From Proteiniphilum sp. UBA1403 (GTDB lineage: Bacteria; Bacteroidota; Bacteroidia; Bacteroidales; Dysgonomonadaceae): a stretch of DNA of 55,803 nt. Every line of letters starts with the position of its first letter. The stretch's first letter is position 1. A program made the translations under genes and the position numbers. Shown here piece after piece: positions 35,555 through 43,815 of this stretch. The notes beneath the pieces are model-generated. The model made no database searches, had not been told where the DNA came from, and saw only the letters and a list, made by a program, of their open reading frames with translations. The stretch covers positions 7,099 through 62,901 of the forward strand of contig DBQD01000023.1 of assembly GCA_002305715.1 (NCBI GenBank), written 5' to 3'.

Positions 35555-35600
35555 AAAAAAGAAGACCAATTCCGGTCATTGTAAGCCGGAACCGATCTTC
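35554..35600 (-). terminator. Terminator of the pdh operon
   Basis: Stem of GAAGA + TTCCGG against CCGGAA + TCTTC (35561-35600) with an internal loop, followed on the minus strand by seven T. It lies between the E3 stop and lplA. Confidence 0.7.
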
Positions 35601-35654
35601 TTAATTAGCAAGTTTATTTTTCGTGGTTCTTTCCTATCTTGTTAGAAATAGCAA

Positions 35655-37367
35655 TTATTTCTTTCTTTTTGGAAGATGGACAGCTTCACCCAGTACATCA
35701 GCAAATGCCTCGAATATCGCTTCAGAGTAAGTAGGATGCCCATAAATGGTGTTTACTACCTCGTCCACAGTAATCTCCATTTCCATGATTAGAGAAGCTT
35801 GCGTAATTAACTCTGCAGCCGACGGACCTAAGATATGAACACCCAACACTTCGCCATAGCGACTGTCGGCGATCACCTTCACGAAACCTTCAGCTTCGCT
35901 CGAAGCAAGTGCACGTCCATTCGCATTGAAGTTGAAACGACCAATGCGAATTTCGTCGCCATACTTAGCTCGTGCTTGAGCCTCTGTAAGTCCCACCATG
36001 GCCACTTCGGGTAGGGTGTATACAACGGATGGAGCAGAGAGCAACTTCAACTGACGGTGATTACCTTTCACTGCATTCTCTGCAGCTACCTCACCCATGC
36101 GGAAGGCTACGTGAGCCAACATCTTGATACCATTGATATCGCCAGGTGCATATATACCCTTTACGCTGGTCTCCATATACTGGTCGACTTTAATTCTTCC
36201 CCTTTCGGTTTCGAATTTCACCTCTCCCAGTGACTCCAGATCGGGTACACGACCGATTGCAAGTAGCGCTTTGTCGGCAATGATGGAATCCTTTCCTTCG
36301 ATCTTAATCTCCAGCTTATTGCCTTTGTCGACCACTTCGGTTACCTTCGCGGAGGTAACAACTTCAATACCTTTCTTCTTAATCAACTTGGTCAGTTCTT
36401 CGGTCACATCATCATCGAACATGGAGACAATATGATCCATCATCTCCACAATGATCACTTTCGAACCTAGTCCGGCAAAGGAGAGACCCATTTCTGCTCC
36501 AATTACGCCACCACCAAGTACCACCAATGTTTCGGGAACTTCCTTAATACCAAGCAAATCATCGCTTGTCAGCACCTTATCGTTCTGGATACCCGGGATA
36601 TTGATCATGAATACTTTGGATCCACCGGCAAGAATAATTTTATCGGCTTTGATGATTTTATTATCATCAACAACCACATCTTTATTCTTGTTGATCTTTC
36701 CAAATCCACGATAGATATCCACACCGTTCGATTTGAGCAGAGCCTCCACGCCGCTGGTCAGTTTTCTGACCACTCCATTCTTAAATTCAAGCACTTTCTC
36801 CATATCAATCTTGATCTCGGGGTTTCCTATGATAATACCCCTCGATGCGGCATGTTTGATATGCTCAATGATCTCAACATTTTTCAGATATGCTTTTGAG
36901 GGGATACAACCTACGTTGAGGCAGGTACCTCCGAAAACACCTTTCTCCACAATGGCCACCTTGGCACCCAGCTGAGCAGCCCGGATGGCGGCCACATAAC
37001 CGGCGGGTCCTCCACCTATAACAGCCACATGGTAACTGTCCTCGAGGCGAATCAGTCGTTTGTCCTCTTCACTTTCTTCAGCACCCGTATCTTTAAATTC
37101 TTCGGGCATTAACGTAGCGATCGATTCATTTTCATTGCCAATATAACCAATGACGGTTGTTACAGGCACAGTCTCATCGTCGTGATGTACAATTTTCAGT
37201 AGAATACCCGACGCTTCCGCTTCGATCTCCATACTGGTCTTATCGGTCATAATCTCAAGAATTACCTCTCCTTCCTTGACCGGATCACCCTCTTTCTTTA
37301 ACCATTTTACAATTTGCCCTTCGGTCATGTCAATACCTGCTTTGGGCATGATTATTTCAAAAGCCAT
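35655..37367 (-). CDS. lpdA: Dihydrolipoyl dehydrogenase (E3) with N-terminal lipoyl domain
   Basis: 570 residues. An N-terminal lipoyl domain (about 1-80) carries the lipoylation lysine Lys43 in MTDKTSMEI. After an acidic linker, the E3 flavoprotein begins near 112, with GGGPAGYVAA for FAD and the redox disulfide Cys149/Cys154 in GGTCLNVGCIPSK. NAD-binding GGGVIGAEMG and the C-terminal HPTYSE with the active-site His are present. E3 reoxidises dihydrolipoyl groups and makes NADH. It is the last gene of the pdh operon and carries the only lipoyl domain seen in the complex. Confidence 0.95.
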   Translation of the reverse strand: MAFEIIMPKAGIDMTEGQIVKWLKKEGDPVKEGEVILEIMTDKTSMEIEAEASGILLKIVHHDDETVPVTTVIGYIGNENESIATLMPEEFKDTGAEESEEDKRLIRLEDSYHVAVIGGGPAGYVAAIRAAQLGAKVAIVEKGVFGGTCLNVGCIPSKAYLKNVEIIEHIKHAASRGIIIGNPEIKIDMEKVLEFKNGVVRKLTSGVEALLKSNGVDIYRGFGKINKNKDVVVDDNKIIKADKIILAGGSKVFMINIPGIQNDKVLTSDDLLGIKEVPETLVVLGGGVIGAEMGLSFAGLGSKVIIVEMMDHIVSMFDDDVTEELTKLIKKKGIEVVTSAKVTEVVDKGNKLEIKIEGKDSIIADKALLAIGRVPDLESLGEVKFETERGRIKVDQYMETSVKGIYAPGDINGIKMLAHVAFRMGEVAAENAVKGNHRQLKLLSAPSVVYTLPEVAMVGLTEAQARAKYGDEIRIGRFNFNANGRALASSEAEGFVKVIADSRYGEVLGVHILGPSAAELITQASLIMEMEITVDEVVNTIYGHPTYSEAIFEAFADVLGEAVHLPKRKK

Positions 37368-37450
37368 ATCTATTTGTTTCTATTTTTAGTTTTTTGCGGC
37401 CTGCTTACAGCCTTCTTATAAGCATATGATCTCATTGATTCACCCGTGAT

Positions 37451-38560
37451 TTAAATAAACAGTGCCAACGGATCTTCCATGGCCGCTTTCAGATCGGTCA
37501 TAAATTTCGCAGCAGTGAGTCCGTCGATAATCCTGTGATCGGCTGTAAGGCTCACTTTCATGATGGGACGAATTACAATCTGACCATCTCGGGGTACCAC
37601 ACGTTGTTGAGTAGAGGATACACTCAAAATGGCCGAGTTGGGCTGATTAATGATGGCAGTGAATTCATCCACTCCATACATACCCAAGTTGCTAATAGTA
37701 AACGTACTTCCCGATTGTTCGTCCGGCAGTAGTTTCTTGGAATGGGTACGCTCTGTTAGATCTTTCACAGCTACCACAAACTCACTCAACGACATTTTGT
37801 CGGCACCCTTAACCACCGGCACCAGCAAGCCATCATCGAGACCTACTGCCAGCCCCAGATTCACATAGTTGTGAAAGGTGATCTCTGTTGCCTCTTTGTT
37901 GAGACTTGCGTTTATATATTTATGTTTAGGCAGTGTCTTAATCACTGCCATCGAGATTAGGTCGGTAACAGTCACCTTTTTACCGGTTTTCGTCATGATG
38001 GGCTCCAGCAGTTTCTTACGCAAGGCAAGCATCTCGGTCATGTCGATCTCCCAGGTCTGTATAATAGTTGGTGCACCAAAGTAACTTTCCGACATGCGCT
38101 TGGAAATAATCTTGCGCATTTGAGTCATTGGTACAGTTTCTGTATCTCCTGCAGTAACCGACTCTTTTACCGTTGATGCAGTCTTTACTGCAACTGCTGC
38201 TTCTTGTACAGGTGCTACTTTTACAACCTGTGGCGATGGCGACACCATTTGATAACCGTAGTCGTCGAGCATAAAGCGCGACTTGACCTCCTGATCATCA
38301 ATCAGTTTCAGTACATCATCCTTCATGATCTTATTGCGATAGCCTGTTCCAACTACCCCTTTCAGATCAATATTATGTATATCGGCAATGCGCTGTGCAA
38401 GCGGAGAAACATGTGTTTTATCCTCATAATTGAAGCCGGCAACATCATCCTTCTGAATGCGTCCCTTGTAACCGGTGCCGATCACACTCAGTAGATCAAC
38501 ACCCAGTCGCCTCGCCAATGCTCTTGCTGCAGGCGTTGCCCTCAACTTTTTATCTTCCAT
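37451..38560 (-). CDS. pdhC: Dihydrolipoamide acetyltransferase (E2) without lipoyl domain, with two PSBDs
   Basis: 369 residues. Instead of a lipoyl domain, the N-terminus begins at once with a peripheral-subunit-binding domain (about 7-43, ATPAARALARRLG) and then a second one (about 49-87, VSPLAQRIADIHN). A linker of about 50 residues leads to the catalytic core (about 140-369) with the HRIIDG motif, His342 and Asp346. E2 normally carries the lipoyl arm that moves acetyl groups; here that domain is on E3 instead. pdhB ends 11 bases upstream, so no N-terminal part has been missed. A frameshifted lipoyl domain is not present. Confidence 0.9.
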   Translation of the reverse strand: MEDKKLRATPAARALARRLGVDLLSVIGTGYKGRIQKDDVAGFNYEDKTHVSPLAQRIADIHNIDLKGVVGTGYRNKIMKDDVLKLIDDQEVKSRFMLDDYGYQMVSPSPQVVKVAPVQEAAVAVKTASTVKESVTAGDTETVPMTQMRKIISKRMSESYFGAPTIIQTWEIDMTEMLALRKKLLEPIMTKTGKKVTVTDLISMAVIKTLPKHKYINASLNKEATEITFHNYVNLGLAVGLDDGLLVPVVKGADKMSLSEFVVAVKDLTERTHSKKLLPDEQSGSTFTISNLGMYGVDEFTAIINQPNSAILSVSSTQQRVVPRDGQIVIRPIMKVSLTADHRIIDGLTAAKFMTDLKAAMEDPLALFI

Positions 38561-38571
38561 CCACTCCGTTT

Positions 38572-39573
38572 TTATCGGTTATTGACTAATCTGAGGATAT
38601 ATTTCCGGATGCGCTCCACGCTTGGTATCATGGCCGTCTCCAGCGTTTGGTTGTATGGAATGGGCACATCTTCACCGGCAAGACGCAAAATACGACCGTC
38701 GAGATAGTCGAATGCTTCGCTCTCAGCAATCATCGCTGCGACTTCACCTATGAAACCCCCTGTTTTGTGGGCATCGTTTACTAAAAGCACCTTACCGGTT
38801 TTCTTTACCGACTGAATTACGGTATCCTTATCAAGAGGCGCAAGAGTCATTAAATCTACCACTTCCACCTCTACTCCTTCGGCCTCATGCACCTCTTCGG
38901 CTGCTTTCATTACACGCTCCAGCATACGTCCGTAGGTGACTACCGTCACATCTTTTCCCACTCTTTTGATATCAGCTTTACCAATGGGCAGCACGAAATC
39001 GGGATCGAGAGGTACCTCACCCTTCATATTATATTGAGCTTTATACTCAAGGAAGATTACCGGATTGTTATCTCGAATGGCTGCTTTAAGCAATCCCTTC
39101 ACGTCGGATGGTGTACCCGGAGCAACAACTTTCAACCCGGGAATATGGGTAAACCACGCCTCGAGCGACTGAGAGTGCTGGGCTGCAGAACCTACACCAC
39201 CACCGGCTGCTGCACGGAACACAACAGGTATCTGACCCTTTCCTCCGAACATATATCTTGTTTTAGCAGCCTGATTCACAATATTGTCCATCATGTAAAC
39301 GATGAAGTCCATAAAGGTAACATCCACAATGGGACGAAGACCGGTCATGGCAGCACCAATGGCTGCTCCTGAAATGGCATTCTCCGAAATGGGGGTATCA
39401 CGTACACGCTCTTTGCCAAACTCCTCAAGCATACCTACCGATGTGCCAAAGTCGCCACCAAATATACCAACATCTTCTCCCATCAGGAAAACGTTTTCAT
39501 CGCGTCGCATCTCTTCCGACATTGCCATGATGATGGCATCACGCACCGACAATAATTTTGTTTCTTTTTCCAT
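38572..39573 (-). CDS. pdhB: Pyruvate dehydrogenase E1 beta subunit
   Basis: 333 residues, transketolase-like pyrimidine-binding fold plus C-terminal domain. MGEDVGIFGGDFGTS, the FMDFIVYMMDNIVNQAAK stretch and the GGVGSAAQHSQSLEAWF motif are typical of PdhB. Forms the heterotetrameric E1 with PdhA. A short hairpin (GATCC-TTTTC-GGATC, 39607-39621) lies in the 81-base gap from pdhA. Confidence 0.95.
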   Translation of the reverse strand: MEKETKLLSVRDAIIMAMSEEMRRDENVFLMGEDVGIFGGDFGTSVGMLEEFGKERVRDTPISENAISGAAIGAAMTGLRPIVDVTFMDFIVYMMDNIVNQAAKTRYMFGGKGQIPVVFRAAAGGGVGSAAQHSQSLEAWFTHIPGLKVVAPGTPSDVKGLLKAAIRDNNPVIFLEYKAQYNMKGEVPLDPDFVLPIGKADIKRVGKDVTVVTYGRMLERVMKAAEEVHEAEGVEVEVVDLMTLAPLDKDTVIQSVKKTGKVLLVNDAHKTGGFIGEVAAMIAESEAFDYLDGRILRLAGEDVPIPYNQTLETAMIPSVERIRKYILRLVNNR

Positions 39574-39654
39574 CTATCTATTTCTGAGCTGTTTTAATTT
39601 TTTAAAGATCCTTTTCGGATCATTTTTATTGTTTTCTGAATTTAAACTGTTTGG

Positions 39655-40650
39655 TTAGGGAGCAAAAATATCTTCAAAAGCCGATTCTAATGTGGGCTCG
39701 GGACTGCTTAATGCAAACTTCACCGATTCCTCTACGGCATCTTCTGAGGATTTCTCTACAGCTGCAATCTCCTCCTTTGTAGCCAGTTTATTATCCAATA
39801 AGTACTGCTCGAAACGGGGTATAGGATCCTTCTTTTTCCACTCATCAACCTCCTCTTTGGTACGATATTTACCCGGGTCGGAGGTGGAGTGTCCCAGATA
39901 ACGATAGGTTATTGACTCAACCAAGACGGGGCCATTACCTTCTCGTACATATTCTACAATCTCTTGAAATTTTGTATACACGGCCATCAGGTCGTTTCCA
40001 TCTTCAATGAAATGTCCCGGAATACCATAGGAAGCTGCACGTCGATAGTTGTAATCGATATTAATCACACTACTGATAGGTGTGCTGATACCATACATAT
40101 TATTGATGGAATAGAAAATTACCGGCAGCTTCCAAATCGATGCTAAGTTCATGGTTTCGTGAAAGGTACCCTCATTAACAGCACCATCTCCGAAGCAGCA
40201 AAGAACAATCTTGCCAGTTTTTTTCATTTTTTGCGTGAGTGCAGCTCCAATAGCCATACCCATGCCACCACCCACAATTCCGTTGGCACCTAGGTTACCA
40301 CCGTCGAGGTCGGCAATGTGCATCGATCCACCTTTTCCTTTACAGGTCCCGGTTGCTTTACCCATAATTTCGGCCATCATCTCATTGAGGTTGATTCCAA
40401 GAGCAATACTTTGACCATGCCCCCGGTGATTTGAAGTGATCAGGTCAGATCCTTTCTCTATAGCAGCAATAGCTCCCACGTTGGCAGCTTCCTCACCAAT
40501 TGAGAAATGGGTCATTCCAGGCACCACACCTCTTTTAACTAGACGGTTGACCTTGTAATCGAAATTACGGATATCAAGCATTGCTCGATGCATCTCCAGT
40601 AATTTTTCCTTGGAAATATCCGTCACTTTTTTTGAATTTGTTTTCGCCAT
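39655..40650 (-). CDS. pdhA: Pyruvate dehydrogenase E1 alpha subunit
   Basis: 331 residues. The thiamine diphosphate motif is GDGAVNEGTFHETMN with the closing SINNMYG, and the phosphorylation-loop-like YRYLGHSTSDPGKYR is present. It decarboxylates pyruvate and reductively acetylates lipoate. A branched-chain or acetoin dehydrogenase reading is possible, but the motif residues and lack of other gene clues favour pyruvate. First gene of pdhA-pdhB-pdhC-lpd. Confidence 0.9.
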   Translation of the reverse strand: MAKTNSKKVTDISKEKLLEMHRAMLDIRNFDYKVNRLVKRGVVPGMTHFSIGEEAANVGAIAAIEKGSDLITSNHRGHGQSIALGINLNEMMAEIMGKATGTCKGKGGSMHIADLDGGNLGANGIVGGGMGMAIGAALTQKMKKTGKIVLCCFGDGAVNEGTFHETMNLASIWKLPVIFYSINNMYGISTPISSVINIDYNYRRAASYGIPGHFIEDGNDLMAVYTKFQEIVEYVREGNGPVLVESITYRYLGHSTSDPGKYRTKEEVDEWKKKDPIPRFEQYLLDNKLATKEEIAAVEKSSEDAVEESVKFALSSPEPTLESAFEDIFAP

Positions 40651-40710
40651 AGCAACTTCCTTATTCTATATTCTTGGATGTTTTATTAATTTAATTAGAA
40701 AGATTCTACA

Positions 40711-40725
40711 TAACAACAGTTGTTA
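40711..40725. promoter_or_regulatory. Perfect 15-bp palindrome before pdhA
   Basis: TAACAAC-A-GTTGTTA, arms of seven bases around a central A, 61 bases upstream of the pdhA start. Symmetry and size suit a dimeric regulator such as an Rrf2 protein, and such a gene is divergent here. Confidence 0.45.
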
Positions 40726-40875
40726 GAAGCGATTGTTTGGGCAGGAATAAAATTTAATCTTTATTAATCTTTTTTCGAGGTGTCGCAATGCTGCACTTTC
40801 AATTGCTTCTTATACAAAAAGAAAAAATGTAATAAATAATTAAAGACATTTTTATCTGAAATAAAAAATAATACA

Positions 40876-40883
40876 TACCTTTG
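40876..40883 (+). promoter_or_regulatory. -7 box of rrf2-norZ-ric
   Basis: TACCTTTG, an exact TAnnTTTG match; the -33 element is weak (no TTG at 19-21 bases), as expected for a regulated promoter. Confidence 0.5.
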
Positions 40884-40922
40884 TCACTATAACATCAAAA
40901 ACTCGTATAGTATCGATGTGCA

Positions 40923-40953
40923 TAGGCGAGGTAAATATAACCTGATACGCCTA
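40923..40953 (+). promoter_or_regulatory. Hairpin in the rrf2 leader
   Basis: TAGGCG-AGGT, a 7-base loop, ACCT, a 4-base bulge and CGCCTA. Located between the likely start of transcription and the rrf2 start codon; no T-run follows. Confidence 0.4.
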
Positions 40954-40995
40954 CCAATTATTCCCATATAAACGCAACGAAGCAGAAAAAAGGAA

Positions 40996-41430
40996 ATGTT
41001 TTCAAAAACCTGTGAATACGGCATCAAAGCGGTGCTTTATATTGCCGGACAATCGCTCCAGCAAGTTCGCTCTAAATTGAGCGACGTAGTACAACATATC
41101 GGTTCACCCGAAGCTTTCACCGGAAAGGTGCTGGGCACCTTATCCCGACACAACATCATCGATTCCTATACCGGACCGCACGGAGGATTCGAAATCAGTC
41201 AGGAGAGGCTTCATGTAATCACCATTGCCGATATTGTGCGAGCATTTGAAGGAGATGAGTTTTTTGATGATTGTGTACTGGGCTTAGGAATGTGTGATGC
41301 GAAACATCCATGTCCCATGCATCATTCCGTGGATCCTGTTCGCAAAAGATTAATGAAAGTTTTACAACAGACATCTGTTTATGAGCTGGCTATGGGATTA
41401 AACAATGAAGTATCCCTGTTAATTCGGTAA
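40996..41430 (+). CDS. Rrf2-family iron-sulfur regulator, probably NO-responsive
   Basis: 144 residues. Winged-helix N-terminus (KTCEYGIKAVLYIA, PEAFTGKVLGTLSRHNII) and three cysteines in FDDCVLGLGMCDAKHPCPM (Cys93, Cys100, Cys106) of the type that bind Fe-S in IscR and NsrR. The spacing is C-x6-C-x5-C. It is 54 bases ahead of the NO reductase gene, which argues for an NsrR-like NO sensor controlling norZ and ric. The name NsrR is not assigned, because the similarity to proteobacterial NsrR is at family level only. Confidence 0.85.
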   Translation: MFSKTCEYGIKAVLYIAGQSLQQVRSKLSDVVQHIGSPEAFTGKVLGTLSRHNIIDSYTGPHGGFEISQERLHVITIADIVRAFEGDEFFDDCVLGLGMCDAKHPCPMHHSVDPVRKRLMKVLQQTSVYELAMGLNNEVSLLIR

Positions 41431-41484
41431 TTTTTTTGGATTAAATAGAACCAACGTTTATTCACCTTTAAACAATGTAACGGC

Positions 41485-43731
41485 ATGTCACAAAAGAAGT
41501 TATGGATTGCACTGACTGCAGTGATCGTAGTATCATTTGCCGTGTTGCTCTATTATGGCAACCAGATTTATCAACAAGCACCCCCTATACCGAAAGAGGT
41601 AGTAACTGAAACGGGTGAATTGTTATTTACCGGCAATGACATCAAGGATGGCCAGAATATCTGGCAGAGTATTGGAGGACAAGAGGTGGGAACTGTGTGG
41701 GGACATGGTGCTTATGTAGCACCCGACTGGACAGCAGACTACCTGCATCGTGAGGCAGAGTTTCTATTAAACAAATGGTCGCAGGAGAGCATTGGTGCTC
41801 CTTTCGACAAGCTTACATCAATTGAACAAGCTGCCCTTGAAAGCAGACTGCAAGGGTTCTTGCGGGAGAATACCTATGATGATGCTTCGGGCAGACTGGT
41901 TATTGCGACCGAGCGCTATGAATCATTTCTATTCATCAAAGAGCACTATGCGGGATTGTTTATGAATGACCCCTCACTCGATGAGCTTCGTGAAGCATAT
42001 GCTATTGCAAAGAATAGCATCAAATCTGAGGATCGAATGGACAAAATGGTCCAGTTTTTCTTTTGGGCTTCCTGGGCTTGTGTAACTAACCGACCTGGTG
42101 ACGATATTACCTACACACATAACTGGCCACCCGATAAACAAATTGGAAATACTCCCACAAGCGACTTGGTATTGTGGACTGGTTTCAGCATCATCATGCT
42201 GTTATTAGGTATTGGTATCATGATTTTCGTACAGGCACGTAGTCGGCAAGAGGAGATATTAAAGCCGATGGAAGATCCCCTAATGAATCAGACTGTTACA
42301 CCATCGATGTGGGCAGTAAAGAAATACTTCTGGGTGGTAAATCTGCTTATTCTGGCACAAGTACTACTTGGAGTCATAACCGCCCACTATGGTGTTGAAG
42401 GTGGGGGTTTTTATGGGTTAGATATCACTGGTATACTCCCCTATTCCATCACTCGTACCTGGCATGTGCAACTGGCTATTTTTTGGATTGCCACTGCCTG
42501 GCTGGCCACTGGATTGTATATTGCCCCTTCGTTAAATGGTAAAGACCCAAAATATCAAAAGCTGGGTGTTAATGTGCTGTTTATCGCCCTACTAATAGTT
42601 GTAGGCGGCTCGCTGATTGGACAGTGGTTTGGAGTAATGCAACGACTCAATCTTGTGAACAACTTCTGGTTTGGACATCAAGGTTATGAATATGTAGACC
42701 TGGGACGATTTTGGCAGATTCTGTTGGTCGTTGGACTTTTCTTGTGGCTTACATTAATGATAAGACCAATTCTTCCTATCATTAAAAAGGGGACATCGGA
42801 AAGAGGCCTACTGATTCTCTTCCTCATATCCTGCGCCGCTATTGCCATGTTTTATGCTGCTGGACTAATGTGGGGCAGAACAACCAACCTGGCTGTAGCC
42901 GAATATTGGCGCTGGTGGGTTGTTCATCTTTGGGTTGAAGGATTCTTTGAAGTTTTTGCTACCGTGGTTGCAGCCTTCCTATTTACCCGCATGGGGTTGC
43001 TAGGTATTCGCTCAGCTACCAATAATGTTCTATTTGCTACAGTCATCTTTCTCACAGGAGGTATACTTGGTACGTTCCATCATCTCTACTTCACCGGTAC
43101 TCCTACGGGGGTAATGGCAGTGGGAGCCACTTTCAGTGCACTGGAGGTTGTACCGCTTATCCTTATCGGCTTTGAGGCCTACCACAACTATCGCATGAGC
43201 AAGTCCACAGAGTGGCTCAAAGACTACAAATGGCCCATATTCTTTCTGCTTTCTGTCTCTTTCTGGAATTTTCTGGGAGCGGGAATCTTCGGGTTTATTA
43301 TAAATCCGCCTATTGCACTTTATTACATGCAGGGACTTAACACGACACCCGTACATGGACATGCTGCCCTTTTTGGCGTATATGGCATGCTCGGTATCGG
43401 ACTTATCTTGTTTGTACTGCGAAGTATGTATCGAAAACAAAAATGGAACAACAAACTCATTTCTCTTACTTTCTGGTCGCTTAACATTGGACTTTTGCTG
43501 ATGGTTGTGCTAAGTCTCCTCCCTGTAGGATTAATGCAGACGGTAGCTAGCGTAAACGAAGGAATGTGGTATGCACGTTCAGCAGAGTTTATGCAGCAAC
43601 CACTAGTGAGTTTCTTCAAGTGGATGCGCATCTTTGGTGATACCATCTTCGCAATAGGCACGCTCACCCTTTTCCTGTTTGTATATCAACTTACTATTAA
43701 AAAGAAGAATAAACCGACGGAAAAACCGTAG
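41485..43731 (+). CDS. norZ: Quinol-dependent nitric oxide reductase (qNOR)
   Basis: 748 residues. A long N-terminal extracytoplasmic part (about 30-225) without a CxxCH haem-c motif marks the quinol-fed type, followed by about 13 membrane helices of the haem-copper oxidase fold. Haem and Fe-B ligands are seen in RTWHVQLAIFW, HLWVEGFFE (His and the Glu typical of NOR), GTFHHLYFTG and HGHAALFGVYG. It reduces NO to N2O, detoxifying host or denitrification-derived NO. Cotranscribed with the Rrf2 gene and probably ric. Confidence 0.95.
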   Translation: MSQKKLWIALTAVIVVSFAVLLYYGNQIYQQAPPIPKEVVTETGELLFTGNDIKDGQNIWQSIGGQEVGTVWGHGAYVAPDWTADYLHREAEFLLNKWSQESIGAPFDKLTSIEQAALESRLQGFLRENTYDDASGRLVIATERYESFLFIKEHYAGLFMNDPSLDELREAYAIAKNSIKSEDRMDKMVQFFFWASWACVTNRPGDDITYTHNWPPDKQIGNTPTSDLVLWTGFSIIMLLLGIGIMIFVQARSRQEEILKPMEDPLMNQTVTPSMWAVKKYFWVVNLLILAQVLLGVITAHYGVEGGGFYGLDITGILPYSITRTWHVQLAIFWIATAWLATGLYIAPSLNGKDPKYQKLGVNVLFIALLIVVGGSLIGQWFGVMQRLNLVNNFWFGHQGYEYVDLGRFWQILLVVGLFLWLTLMIRPILPIIKKGTSERGLLILFLISCAAIAMFYAAGLMWGRTTNLAVAEYWRWWVVHLWVEGFFEVFATVVAAFLFTRMGLLGIRSATNNVLFATVIFLTGGILGTFHHLYFTGTPTGVMAVGATFSALEVVPLILIGFEAYHNYRMSKSTEWLKDYKWPIFFLLSVSFWNFLGAGIFGFIINPPIALYYMQGLNTTPVHGHAALFGVYGMLGIGLILFVLRSMYRKQKWNNKLISLTFWSLNIGLLLMVVLSLLPVGLMQTVASVNEGMWYARSAEFMQQPLVSFFKWMRIFGDTIFAIGTLTLFLFVYQLTIKKKNKPTEKP

Positions 43732-43761
43732 GCCTTTTTCTTTAAAACAATCACTTCAGGT

Positions 43762-43795
43762 GCTGTCGTCATAGTTAATAACTTTTGACGACAGC
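43762..43795 (+). promoter_or_regulatory. Hairpin between norZ and ric
   Basis: GCTGTCGTC (43762-43770) pairs perfectly with GACGACAGC (43787-43795), loop of 16 bases, no T-run. It could be a partial terminator, an mRNA-stability element or a processing site that gives norZ and ric different expression. Confidence 0.45.
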
Positions 43796-43815
43796 CCATT
43801 AAATTACTATTTATT

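Larger units (their letters stand above)
40651..40995. other. 345-base divergent region between pdhA and the Rrf2 regulator
   Basis: AT-rich non-coding region carrying a perfect 15-bp palindrome (40711-40725), a -7 box for the rrf2 side (40876-40883) and a hairpin in that gene's leader (40923-40953). No ORF supported. Confidence 0.6.

Noticed and set aside
40861..40960. Proteobacterial NsrR site upstream of the Rrf2 gene
   Set aside because: No match to the AAGATGCYTTT-type dyad; the Bacteroidetes site, if any, must be different.
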